DNA of 64,000 nucleotides from the NCBI GenBank assembly GCA_900472395.1, contig UCHV01000013.1, forward strand, positions 35,158-99,157. The letters are read 5' to 3'. The notes under the pieces were generated by a model. The model was not told the origin of the DNA, did not search any database, and worked only from the letters and a program-made list of their open reading frames with translations. The position numbers were made by a program, and so were the translations under genes. This stretch comes from Hyphomicrobiales bacterium. GTDB taxonomy: Bacteria; Pseudomonadota; Alphaproteobacteria; Rhizobiales; Rhizobiaceae. This document shows positions 48,834 through 57,444 of this stretch, in pieces (the first letter of the stretch is position 1; every line of letters starts with the position of its first letter).

Positions 48834-49192
48834 TGCACGCCACCATTCTTGTTGTCGAAGACGACGGACTCATCCGGATGGATCTTGCCGATACATTGAC
48901 CGATCGAGGTTTTTCAGTTCTTGAGGCCAGCAATGCAGATGAGGCTATCTCGATTATGAATGAAAGCACGCTCATCCGTGCCCTGGTAACAGACATTGAT
49001 ATGCCAGGATCCATAAATGGGCTTGAACTGGCACATCATGTAGCGGAAACGCACCCGGATTGCGCGATCGTCGTTATTTCCGGTCGCTATTCACCATCGC
49101 AGGGTGCGCTTCCTGAAAAGGCCCGTTTTTTGTCAAAGCCAGTTTCCGAAACAGCGGTAACGCGTACCCTGACAGCGCTCGGGATTGCTTAG
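48833..49192 (+). CDS. Single-domain response regulator
   Basis: 119 residues from ATG at 48833 (TGATG overlap with the kinase stop; AAAGGAG upstream). Receiver only: acidic pair VVEDD, phospho-acceptor Asp54 (ALVTDIDMPG), conserved Lys in RFLSKPVS. No output domain, so it probably acts as a phosphate shuttle or by protein contact. Confidence 0.85.
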   Translation: MHATILVVEDDGLIRMDLADTLTDRGFSVLEASNADEAISIMNESTLIRALVTDIDMPGSINGLELAHHVAETHPDCAIVVISGRYSPSQGALPEKARFLSKPVSETAVTRTLTALGIA

Positions 49193-49357
49193 AGCCAATG
49201 CTCGAGACACCCATCGAGCAGGCGAATGCAGAAACGATGTACCGCGTGTCCAAGAGTGGTCTGATTGTGCAATAATCAACCATTCACCACAACCATTCTC
49301 ACGTCTTGAAAACCTGCTGAACCCCCATAGTTTCTCGAACAGTAGAGGGAGGAACTA

Positions 49358-49573
49358 ATGCCAGTAGAACCGAGAAATGACGCGTTGGGTCGTTCGCCTG
49401 ATACCGCCAATGTGATTGCGTTCCCAGCTGTACGTTCAACAGCACGATGGGTGGCTGAAGGTCTGTCGGCCGCAATGCAGGGATGCTCGCGTTTCGAAAA
49501 CCCCTATCGCTTCCACTGTCAAGCCACTCAACACGACGCGTGGATCGACGGGTTCTTGAGTTTCCAGCGTTAG
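49358..49573 (+). CDS. Ribosome modulation factor (Rmf/CrpP)-like small protein
   Basis: 71 residues; very strong ribosome site GAGGGAGGAACTA before ATG. The C-terminal part GLSAAMQGCSRFENPY then HDAWIDGF matches the pattern of Rmf-type proteins (G-x2-A-x2-G ... xPY ... W-x2-G). E. coli Rmf drives formation of inactive 100S ribosome dimers in stationary phase. The NPY form is common in rhizobial small proteins also labelled CrpP-like. Assignment is by pattern, not by overall identity. Confidence 0.5.
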   Translation: MPVEPRNDALGRSPDTANVIAFPAVRSTARWVAEGLSAAMQGCSRFENPYRFHCQATQHDAWIDGFLSFQR

Positions 49574-50789
49574 CGACACGGCCAGTTGGGCCCTCGGCAA
49601 AATCATGAGGATTACGGCGTCTGACCGAGTATATGGTTGCAAATGGTTGCCGCGTCGCACCTGAACTCGACACCTCTTGACACCGTCACTGCCACCGCCG
49701 ATTTTGCCTTCTCAGACCAAGAGTTCACGTTCGGGTGGACCACGATTTTCTTGCCCATATATTTCAAAGCGGCGAGAACCCTGAGATCCTGCTTGGAAAG
49801 GAAGAGTAGCCTGCTTTTTCGTCGCATTTATGTGGTCTGCTAGTCGATCCGACGAAACATCACCTTCCAATTCGCCGTTACCAACACCGGTCATGAGTTT
49901 CTGAAAGTCATCAAAATGTGAGCCGATAAGGGATCGAACAGATGCGGATATTTCCTGATTTCGAATGCTTCGGCAGGATCGTGAATTTTCGTTCGCGAGG
50001 CTGTCCAACCAGATCCTTTGATTGGCTCGAATTCGCTCTCGCTCAGGGTTTTAGCCACGGCGGCAGCCCGTTCTCATCGTATTGTTTGTCGACCAGGCAC
50101 TGACAGGGTTGAGAAGATGATGCGAATGCGTTCAACGTGGCGCTCCACCGAGGCACATGAACCGATCGGCCCGTCCGACTGCGGATTTGCGACAAAAGAT
50201 GGAACGAGCGGTGCTCCATCACAGACATTCCCACCTGGTGAGCTGTTGACAACCACCGCTAAAACGCGTTGATCGATACAATCTCGTCTAACAACATGAT
50301 CGAATTTTATGCAGGACTTGTCCGTTAATCAACAAGGCGGCGTCGAAGGGTTGCTTTTTCATCTCTACAGAATGCCTGGCCACGCGGCTGACTTCGATCG
50401 CCTGCCCGTCGCTGCCGCAACACGACGCCACTACCGCCACGATAGCGACTGAGTTGCACAGATAGCTACATTGGATCACCTGTCGGCCTCCTCGGACTTT
50501 CGGTCTGTAATCCGGATGGCCTAAAAGTCGACAAGCACCAAACCGTGGGGTTCTAGATCGAAAAGAGGCATTGCGTTCAGAGGCGATGCCATCAATGTGC
50601 AACTTGTACCCTATGGAAAATGGATGAGAAATAAACGGTGACCTTCTCGGTCCCGGAGACGTAGTGTTGACCCCGAGCGCGAGGCACGCGTTTTTGCATC
50701 TCGCGCTGCGACACGGGATGCGTTTTGCTTGGCAAGCGCGTATTTTGAGGAGAAGCACTACCAAGAACTACCTGTGAAAGGAACCCATT
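49574..50789. other. Long gap without a supported gene
   Basis: About 1.2 kb. Overlapping short frames on both strands (for example 49612-49827 and 49712-50008 on the minus strand) have no good ribosome site and no family signature. Possibly degenerate sequence. No structured RNA recognised. Confidence 0.3.
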
Positions 50790-51053
50790 ATGAACTCTTC
50801 GGGCATTTTCAACGTTTCAGAGCTCAACATGATCAGAGATGCGCACCTCGCTTGGTGTGTGACAAACAATGTCGATCCAAAGAGTGCGTTTGGAGAAGAG
50901 GCAGCCGCGTATCTCCTTCAAGCATTCAGGGCCGGTTGCAGTAGCGAAGACGAGATGATTGTTTCTCTCGACCGCCACATCCGCGAACGCGCCAGCGCAG
51001 TGCAACTTGGCTCTGCCGCGATACCTTCGTCCGGCGACACAGTCACCGAGTAA
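50790..51053 (+). CDS. Small hypothetical protein
   Basis: 87 residues; GAAAGGAACCC precedes ATG. Mainly helical and acidic (VSELNMIRDAHLAWCVTNNV, AAAYLLQAFRAGCSSEDEMI). No family recognised, no membrane segment. The next gene starts three bases after its stop, so they are co-transcribed. Confidence 0.55.
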   Translation: MNSSGIFNVSELNMIRDAHLAWCVTNNVDPKSAFGEEAAAYLLQAFRAGCSSEDEMIVSLDRHIRERASAVQLGSAAIPSSGDTVTE

Positions 51054-51056
51054 GAT

Positions 51057-51392
51057 ATGACGAGTAGGACTTCCGGCCGGCAGATTTTGACCCCCGACAG
51101 GCGTTATATCGTCATCAAGGGACGACTGTGGAGGACCACCAATCCCGATTTGTCGCAGACTGAAAAAGAGCGGCTCGTAAACGAACTGATGGACGCGCGT
51201 CGTGCGGTGAAAGCTGCCAAGAACGAACGTTGCCTGCTCCGCCAGGCCCGCGCCAAGGTAAATGCCGCGAAAGTTGCATTGGGAGAACGCGGAGAGGTGT
51301 GGTGGACGGATGGATCCCCTGATTTGAACCGCAAGATGGTCGAAAATACACCATACCGGGAGTGGTTTCTCAATGTCTCAGGAAAACAATAG
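51057..51392 (+). CDS. Conserved hypothetical protein
   Basis: 111 residues. The segments LTPDRRYIVIKGRLWRTTNP, RLVNELMDARRAVKAAKNE, ALGERGEVWWTDGSPDLNRK and NTPYREWF match a short protein widely present in Rhizobiales, without known function (some databases attach an unsupported Tol-transport label). Central basic helix. Overlaps the frame end region of the previous gene by close spacing only. Confidence 0.65.
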   Translation: MTSRTSGRQILTPDRRYIVIKGRLWRTTNPDLSQTEKERLVNELMDARRAVKAAKNERCLLRQARAKVNAAKVALGERGEVWWTDGSPDLNRKMVENTPYREWFLNVSGKQ

Positions 51393-51587
51393 GATGCGGG
51401 CGTTCTCGTTCGGGCATGGCATTTCGTTGCGTTGCGGCAATCGTCCACGGCCAGAGATCCCGTTAGACGTCGCCGTGAGTTCGACATGCGCCCAGCAAAT
51501 GGAGCAGGACCGACGTCACACCGAAAAAAACTCTGGCACACGAGATTGTTAAGCGACCGTCCCTAGCATGAGCTTTTGACGATTTCG

Positions 51588-51773
51588 TCACGTTGACTGT
51601 CGAAATAAAGCCAGTTCACGGACCATATCGAGAGCCGACTTTACCACCTGGTCCTGGCTGAGCTCGGGATTTGCCGACATACGAACCGTAATGAGATCAT
51701 TGCCTTCGCCTTTGAATTCGACGGTGACGGATGTATCGGTCGTTTGAGCGACGTTTATGTTGAGCAACTGCAT
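51588..51773 (-). CDS. Small hypothetical protein
   Basis: 61 residues from ATG 51773, with GAGGATTTC upstream. The sequence (MQLLNINVAQTTDTSVTVEF, KGEGNDLITVRMSANPE) suggests a small beta-strand-rich N-terminus and a helical end (VVKSALDMVRELALFR). No family recognised. Confidence 0.5.
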   Translation of the reverse strand: MQLLNINVAQTTDTSVTVEFKGEGNDLITVRMSANPELSQDQVVKSALDMVRELALFRQST

Positions 51774-52430
51774 ACCGAAATCCTCATTCCAAACTCGATC
51801 GCGATCGCGATTTAGCGTGCAGTGTCGTGGCGATCCTCAACTGTCTTTGAATGCTTTATCACCGCCCACTCCGGCTATCCTCTTTGCGAGCATTTGCCAG
51901 GTCCATCGTCGCGCTGCAGAAAACGCCAGAGACCGCGTGAAGTTCCGATCGACAGATCTTACGTGCCGGATATCTGGCGTTCACTGGCGCTGCTCGGAAC
52001 GTTGAGCCACTGAAGAGGTTACTCGATCACGAGGGCTATGGCGCCTGAACGTTGCAATTGGGGAACAACAGAACAGTTGCCGCTCTGTCCCTTCTGGAAG
52101 GCATGCCCTGTCGTAACCGGAATGCCAGCGACAACTTTATGTCGGCGAATACGCTGTCAGGGAGACAAACGAAGTATGGCCGACCTGGGAAGGCCTCGAT
52201 ATGGTGCCAAGCATCGGTATCAGCCGTCGGCAGCAGATGAGCTCCCCAAGGGAACCAAGCTACCCATCGTTACCGGGTCGATAACGCCCTTGTTGTGATT
52301 GAATTAAGGCTCGTAACGATGACCAATTGACTATAATCCGTAACAGCCCCCCGGGGAAGGCTTGCTCAGTCACAATGATCGCTTGATCGGGTCTGGTGAA
52401 GATAACTCGAAAGCCGAGGCCGGAGCTGCC
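51774..52430. other. Gap without a supported gene
   Basis: About 650 bases. Short overlapping frames at 52038-52298 lack support. Ends at the exonuclease III fragment. Confidence 0.3.
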
Positions 52431-52530
52431 TTTGAGATTGCTACCTACAACGTCATCGGCGTAAATGGACGTTTGGACCTATCTGCTCTGCTGGCTGGAA
52501 GCCGGCGTGCCTGACCTTTCCGGTTACGTG
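52431..52530 (+). pseudogene. Exonuclease III N-terminal fragment
   Basis: The frame reads FEIATYNVIGVNGRLDLSAL and, after a one-base shift, LLCWLEAGVPDL. This is the start of XthA-type exonucleases (KIATYNVNGVNGRL ... LLRWLEAxxPD). Nothing of the remaining 230 residues follows. A short relic only. Confidence 0.45.
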
Positions 52531-52608
52531 AAGTGGTCGAATATGAAGGCCTGATCTTACGACAGTGGCATTATTGCCGTCGTCGATTTCCAAAAGCAAA
52601 ATAGGAAC

Positions 52609-53109
52609 TTGTCTTTGATATTTTTTACAAGCGACACGCACTTCACCGATACCAGAGTTCTCAAAATTGATCGTCGACCGTTTAGTACCATGGCAGAGCA
52701 CGACGCTGCACTCATCGCCAATTGGAACGCCGTGGTCGGTGTCGAGGACGAGATTTGGCACCTCGGCGATTTTGCCTCGTCGAAATACGGCGATCCCGAT
52801 GAGTTTCTGGGGCGCTTGAACGGCGTCAAACACTTGATCATCGGAAACAACGATCCGGAGTGCGTCGTCAGAACAAAAGCGTGGGCGAGCGTTCAACATT
52901 ACGCGGAACTCACGTTGAACGGACATTTGATCATTCTTTGCCACTATCCTTTTCGGACGTGGAACAAGATGGGAAAAAAATCTATCAACCTTCACGGGCA
53001 TTCTCACGGCAGGCTGAAGTCGCTTACGCGGCAGTTCGACGTGGGCGTCGATCCGTTCTCTTTACGTCCGGTTACACTCCCCGAAATCCTGAAATCCCGA
53101 ACCCGGTAG
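52609..53109 (+). CDS. Calcineurin-like metallophosphoesterase
   Basis: 166 residues starting at TTG 52609 with AGGAAC before it. All five metal-binding blocks are present: SDTHFTD (Asp9, His11), WHLGDFASS, IIGNNDPE, ILCHYPF and LHGHSHGR. This small single-domain type, often called a phosphoesterase of the YfcE/phage type, may cleave phosphodiesters or nucleotides. Stand-alone gene. Confidence 0.8.
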   Translation: MSLIFFTSDTHFTDTRVLKIDRRPFSTMAEHDAALIANWNAVVGVEDEIWHLGDFASSKYGDPDEFLGRLNGVKHLIIGNNDPECVVRTKAWASVQHYAELTLNGHLIILCHYPFRTWNKMGKKSINLHGHSHGRLKSLTRQFDVGVDPFSLRPVTLPEILKSRTR

Positions 53110-53179
53110 GTGATGGTGTCGCAGGCTGTCGTTGAAGACCGAGCCGAGCCCGCTTTCTAGGCGCTCCGCCGGAAATGTG

Positions 53180-53812
53180 TCATAACTGATCGTTAAGCTC
53201 TTTCAAAAGTCTCTTGCGCTCATGCCTGCGCGTTATCTGACGTGTTAGAGCCTCCGATGCTTGTAGCCCTGATCCATTGGTTGCTCTGGCGACATCGAAC
53301 TTGCGCGACGCTCCGATCAGCAAGTCTTCAGACCCATAAATCCCCAAAATGATGATCTCGATGGTCGTCGCGTGTTCCTCAAGTTTCCCGAGCAATTTTT
53401 CGCCGTTCTCGAGCGCGGTCCACTCCGCGTATTCCAGGATGCAGTCGAAGGTCCCCATGTCGACCATTGTGCCCGGCTGTAGCGGCCCCTGACGTGTCAT
53501 ACGCTGCCACCCAGTCGCAACACCTGCTCGACGGATATCTTCAGCGTCGGTGATATAAGCCGTATGCGTATTCCCGTCGGCAAGCACCTTCGCAACGACG
53601 CTTTGAATATGGACGGGCTCTTTGCTCATGTTGGTCACGAGGCAATGCGCGTTCATGGCCCGACCTTCCCCATGATTGATGACGAGCATCGGTTTGATCT
53701 GCCGACGATGTCCACCGACAAAGATCTGAAGATACACCGCCCAAATGCACAATGTGCCAATGCTGGCAGCAGCTGAGGCGATTGGAGCGAATTTCAGAAG
53801 TGATTCCAGCAT
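53180..53812 (-). CDS. Membrane-anchored hypothetical protein
   Basis: 210 residues. One N-terminal membrane helix (FAPIASAAASIGTLCIWAVY, about residues 8-32) and a cytosolic domain with alternating strands (MLVINHGEGRAMNAHCLVTN, TTIEIIILGIYGSEDLLIG) and a basic helical end (RQITRRHERKRLLKELNDQL). I know no name for the family. It is followed on the same strand, upstream, by the hydrolase gene 15 bases away. Confidence 0.6.
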   Translation of the reverse strand: MLESLLKFAPIASAAASIGTLCIWAVYLQIFVGGHRRQIKPMLVINHGEGRAMNAHCLVTNMSKEPVHIQSVVAKVLADGNTHTAYITDAEDIRRAGVATGWQRMTRQGPLQPGTMVDMGTFDCILEYAEWTALENGEKLLGKLEEHATTIEIIILGIYGSEDLLIGASRKFDVARATNGSGLQASEALTRQITRRHERKRLLKELNDQL

Positions 53813-53827
53813 AGCTATCTTCTTTAG

Positions 53828-54517
53828 TCACTCAACCGAGACGAGATTTGAGAAACGCGAGACCGTGTTGAGCGCCTGTACCGATATGGTGTGACCGATA
53901 TTGGGCTCGACTTTGAGCTCAGTATGAAAGCCTGCCGCTTCAAGTTGTGCAGACGCAAAGCTGGAGGCGATCGAGGGGATCGTCCGGTCATTTTGTCCAT
54001 GGACGAGCAGGATCGGTGTGCTTTTGCTGACGGGTGACACAGGAAGCGGTGGCAGCAGTCCGGAGAATGCGACCATCGCCCCGATGTTCCAACGACCTGA
54101 AGCGATGGCATCAAGCGAAACGACCGCGCCTTGCGATACGCCCACGAAGGCGACACGGTGGAGTGCATCTGCAAAACCCTCTCGATCGACGATTTTTTTC
54201 ACGATTTGATCGAAAGCAGTCCTTGTTTTATTCAAGCTATCCGGGCGCAGCTGATCCCCATCGAGGTGAAACCACAGATGCCCTGGTGCGCTTGATCGTT
54301 GAAACGGTGCATTGGGCGAAGCAAATCGTGTACGCGGTAAGCTGGTCTGCCATGATGAGGCGAGCGGCCGCATCTGATCACCGGATGCCCCGATACCATG
54401 AAATAGAATGACCAGACTGGGTTCGTTTGCCACGATTGCTCGCTGATACAGTGGGAACACGGGCTCTGTGCATCGCACAGAGCCCGTAGATGGCGCTTGG
54501 AGGCTCTGCGTTGCCAC
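53828..54517 (-). CDS. Alpha/beta hydrolase (carboxylesterase/YpfH type)
   Basis: 229 residues, no signal peptide. Catalytic triad by motif: Ser128 in VGVSQGAVVS, Asp177 in VHGQNDRTIP, His209 in NIGHTIS; oxyanion region LFHGIGASGDQM. It belongs to the phospholipase/carboxylesterase group acting on short esters. Probably co-transcribed with the membrane protein that follows. Confidence 0.8.
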   Translation of the reverse strand: MATQSLQAPSTGSVRCTEPVFPLYQRAIVANEPSLVILFHGIGASGDQMRPLASSWQTSLPRTRFASPNAPFQRSSAPGHLWFHLDGDQLRPDSLNKTRTAFDQIVKKIVDREGFADALHRVAFVGVSQGAVVSLDAIASGRWNIGAMVAFSGLLPPLPVSPVSKSTPILLVHGQNDRTIPSIASSFASAQLEAAGFHTELKVEPNIGHTISVQALNTVSRFSNLVSVE

Positions 54518-54552
54518 GACATCACCGTCGACAACCGTGCCCCTACCAAGCG

Positions 54553-55003
54553 TCAGAGCTGTTTTGCCGTCGTTTCAAACCATGTACGGTGACGAACTTC
54601 ATCCTGATGGGCTTTCAGGAAGAATTCGGTAGATTCCGGACGTGCGTGCTCATTTTGGGAAGCTCGTTCATAGGCTAACACGGTATCGTCCTCGTTTGTC
54701 TTCATTGCCTTCAGGATAGCGGAGTCCCCGAACAGATCGGCCAGCGCGACCTTGCCCGTAGTCAGGATCTGTTTCATATCGCCGCCGGTCGGTACTTGGA
54801 TGCCCAATTCCTCGGCAATTTCGTTGAGCGTCGAAAGGTGCTGGAAATGGTCCTGATGGAATTCAGCCACCTTGGCAGCAAGCACCTTGTCGTCTAGTCG
54901 TTCAACCGTCGATTTCGTATGCGGCGATCGCGTCATGTTCAAGATAAATCAGATCCTTCACCAGCTTAACGAAATCGCTCTCTTTGCCAACCATGGTCAC
55001 CAT
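54553..55003 (-). pseudogene. Ferritin-like (DUF2383-type) protein with a frameshift
   Basis: ATG 55003 follows AAGGAGAATGAA and reads MVTMVGKESDFVKLVKDLIY then LEHDAIAAYEIDG before TGA near 54910. The next frame is open from the equivalent point with VERLDDKVLAAKVAEFHQDH, QVPTGGDMKQILTTGK and KAMKTNEDDTVLAYERA to 54553. Together they give a complete helical bundle of about 150 residues with one base out of step between 54901 and 54921. A GGAAC-N18-TT promoter is intact upstream, so inactivation is recent or the shift is a sequence error. Confidence 0.65.
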
Positions 55004-55035
55004 TTCATTCTCCTTCTTGCGCGTCGGACAAGGGA

Positions 55036-55060
55036 AAGCCACGCATCTCCCGGACGTTCC
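55036..55060 (-). promoter_or_regulatory. RpoE2/EcfG-type promoter of the ferritin-like gene
   Basis: Minus strand GGAAC (55060-55056), 18 bases, TT (55037-55036). Ends 33 bases before the start codon. The two bases before TT are GC rather than nG. Confidence 0.5.
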
Positions 55061-55554
55061 ACCAGCACGCCAGAAGGTACGTTAGCGTACACCGTTTTCG
55101 AGAGCGCCACTAAAGGCTGTAGGCACGACCTGGGCGAGCACTTGTTACGTCACGTTTTAGAGACGGCTCGCATCAACACGCGTGACGCGGTCCTATCAAA
55201 CGTGAGCCAGGCTATGGCGGGATCACGCTTCAAGAATCACCCACCTGTGGTCGATCTGATCGATACATGTCAGGCTCCCCGAATAGGCCACCGGCTCGTT
55301 CGTGGTAACGTCATAATTTGTATGCAGCCATTCGGGGAGAGCCAACCATTTCATGAAGAAAGCGTTTGAAGCTTACGCTCCCGCCCAGAGCGCGTTAAAG
55401 AAAAGATGCCAGCAAAAATGGCGGGCTTTTGGCCTTGCTGCGGCATTCCGGCTTTTCGGAGGTTTTCACATCCATCCGGCGATGTCACCTTTACGGATAC
55501 CACACGCTCCGGTAGGCCAAAAGTGTGTGGTTGGCCCGACCCATGAGATTCAGT

Positions 55555-55579
55555 GGAACCGTGATGCCGACGATGGGTT
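55555..55579 (+). promoter_or_regulatory. RpoE2/EcfG-type promoter of the Crp-type regulator
   Basis: GGAAC 55555-55559, 18 bases, TT 55578-55579 (GGTT), ending 24 bases before ATG 55604. Confidence 0.65.
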
Positions 55580-55603
55580 GATCTAACAACGGAGAAACAC
55601 ACC

Positions 55604-56308
55604 ATGTCCATTCGCTTTAGAAACAAACTCCTGAATGCTTTGCCAGAGGCTGACCTCAATTCGATGGCCGGGCAGCTAGAGCCCGTTAGCATGCCTCGAG
55701 GGGAGGTCCTGGCCTCCACCGGCCATCCAATCGAGCACATCTATTTCTTGACCGATGGGATCGGGTCGGTTTTCGCTCGCACCCCTGAAGGGCATTCTGC
55801 CGAGGTGGGCATCTTCGGCTATGAGGGTTACATCCCCACCTCCGCCGCCGTGGGTTCGGAACTCAGCTCGTACGACGTCGTGGTTCAGGTCAAGGCCGAG
55901 GGTCATCGCATAGCCTATGAGAATTTCCGCGCGGCGATGCAAGAAAATCGGCATTTCGCACAGGTAATGGTACGGGCGATCGAGGCATTTGCTGTCCAAC
56001 TCGCTTACACCGCCGTCTCCAATGCCGTTCACGACGTGAACGAGCGGTTGGCCCGTTGGCTCCTCATGTGCGATGATCGCGTGATCGGCGACGAGATAGC
56101 GATAACGCATGACTTCCTCGCGCGCGTGTTGGCGGTGAGGCGACCGAGCGTCACGACCGCTTTGCATGTCCTGGAAGGAAACGGCTTCATTAAATCGGAA
56201 CGCGGCTTGATCACGATGCGCAATCGCGCAGGCCTCGAGGAATTTGGTCGCGACGCTTACGGCCGTCCAGAGGCGGAATACCGCCGCCTCATGGCCGACC
56301 TTTCTTAG
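55604..56308 (+). CDS. Crp/Fnr family transcriptional regulator
   Basis: 234 residues. Cyclic-nucleotide-binding fold at about 10-130 (HIYFLTDGIGSVFARTPEGH, AEVGIFGYEGYIPTSAAVGS) without the Arg/Ser pattern for cAMP and without Fnr cysteines, so the signal is unknown. Winged helix near 150-215 (MCDDRVIGDEIAITHDFLAR, VLAVRRPSVTTALHVLEGNG, RGLITMRNRAGLEEF). The stress-type promoter suggests that it passes the general stress response to a second tier of genes. Confidence 0.85.
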   Translation: MSIRFRNKLLNALPEADLNSMAGQLEPVSMPRGEVLASTGHPIEHIYFLTDGIGSVFARTPEGHSAEVGIFGYEGYIPTSAAVGSELSSYDVVVQVKAEGHRIAYENFRAAMQENRHFAQVMVRAIEAFAVQLAYTAVSNAVHDVNERLARWLLMCDDRVIGDEIAITHDFLARVLAVRRPSVTTALHVLEGNGFIKSERGLITMRNRAGLEEFGRDAYGRPEAEYRRLMADLS

Positions 56309-56317
56309 GTCAATCCA

Positions 56318-56554
56318 TCATTCAAGCCGCAGCACCGACTTTAGTGGCAAGTTGTGAACGACCTCGCCGTCTGCCGTTGTGATCTTGAAGGTATCACCGT
56401 CGACAATATCACCGTGCCGCACCTTTTCCGCGAGCAACTCTCTCGCCGCCAGGACGGCCTCCTGGATCGCATGTTGCAGCGTTTCGAACTCCGCCCCGTC
56501 CGGATCTTCCTCCAGGGCGTCAAGTCTTTGAATATTGAAAAAATACCTTGTCAT
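56318..56554 (-). CDS. DUF6894-type small protein
   Basis: 78 residues. MTRYFFNIQRLDALEEDPDG-AEFETLQHAIQEAVLAARELL and DGDTFKITTADGEVVHNLPL match the short rhizobial/bradyrhizobial family that starts with a RYFF motif (DUF6894), function unknown. Converges with the Crp-type gene, 9 bases apart. Confidence 0.65.
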   Translation of the reverse strand: MTRYFFNIQRLDALEEDPDGAEFETLQHAIQEAVLAARELLAEKVRHGDIVDGDTFKITTADGEVVHNLPLKSVLRLE

Positions 56555-56592
56555 TCAAGCCATCTTACCTGAGTTATTGGGACACACGACGC

Positions 56593-57045
56593 TCAGAACT
56601 GAAGCGGCGTGATGAGGTCGACCACAGTTTTTCCATCGAGGACGCCGCGCGTCAGATCAGCTCGTCCGTTTTCTAACTCGACTACCGTATAGAGTTTTTC
56701 ATCACGGAAGGCGCTGGCATTTCTCGTTGTCACGTCGTCAGCCGGTGCAGCGTCAATATCCTGGAAATCCAATTCCAATCCGGTGGCGACAACTCTCGCG
56801 TCGCCGGCGGTACGCGCCGCGACCGTCACGATACCCATAGACGGGGAATTTTCCCAGCGAGGGTCGGAAGGAGAAGCCGTCGGTTCAAGGCGATAGACAT
56901 TGAGTATCTCGCTCGCCCTTCCTTGAGATGCCACACGTGCCGCATCTTCCCGCTGAGCTTTACTTTCGACCGAACTACCGAATTCTGAAGCAGTCGTACC
57001 TGAGTTGGTGGGGAACGCACTGCCACTTTGCGTCACGTTGGACAT
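56593..57045 (-). CDS. Hypothetical protein under a stress-type promoter
   Basis: 150 residues from ATG 57045 after AGGAGATAACC. Low-complexity N-terminus rich in Ser, Thr and Ala; the second half (GIVTVAARTAGDARVVATGL, EKLYTVVELENGRADLTRGV) looks like a small beta domain. No family recognised. GGAAC-N18-TT at 57083-57107. Confidence 0.6.
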   Translation of the reverse strand: MSNVTQSGSAFPTNSGTTASEFGSSVESKAQREDAARVASQGRASEILNVYRLEPTASPSDPRWENSPSMGIVTVAARTAGDARVVATGLELDFQDIDAAPADDVTTRNASAFRDEKLYTVVELENGRADLTRGVLDGKTVVDLITPLQF

Positions 57046-57082
57046 CGGTTATCTCCTCTTATCGACATCTGTCATGTGGCAG

Positions 57083-57107
57083 AACCGACCGCGGCGAAAG
57101 GTGTTCC
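57083..57107 (-). promoter_or_regulatory. RpoE2/EcfG-type promoter of the gene at 56593
   Basis: Minus strand GGAAC (57107-57103), 18 bases, TT (57084-57083; GGTT), ending 38 bases before ATG 57045. Confidence 0.6.
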
Positions 57108-57444
57108 CTCTTGACCTATCGCCGAGATAATTTCTCTTTCTAAGACGCTTATCGGGTGATCGACACAAACCCCGCAGGCGCGGCTATCTGGTTGAGAAAC
57201 GCAGTTAGAAGTACGAACGAATAAGACATATCCGTGAAGAGCGCGCGACAGAAGCGCCTCGAAAGGTCTATTGCGGCGCCCTGTCCTCTTTCGCCTTGCC
57301 CCTGGTGAAACTGGGAAACCAGAGGTTGATGTCGAATTAAGATCGCTGATGCTGGCTGTGACAAGGCAGGCATGTTCTGAGAGATAAAATCTGGTGAACC
57401 CGATGTCGACGACGGCCAGAGCACTTCGGCGAGACTTAACACAA

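Noticed and set aside
49612..50008. Two overlapping minus-strand frames (about 71 and 98 residues)
   Set aside because: No ribosome site, start codons poor, no motif; the region seems degenerate.
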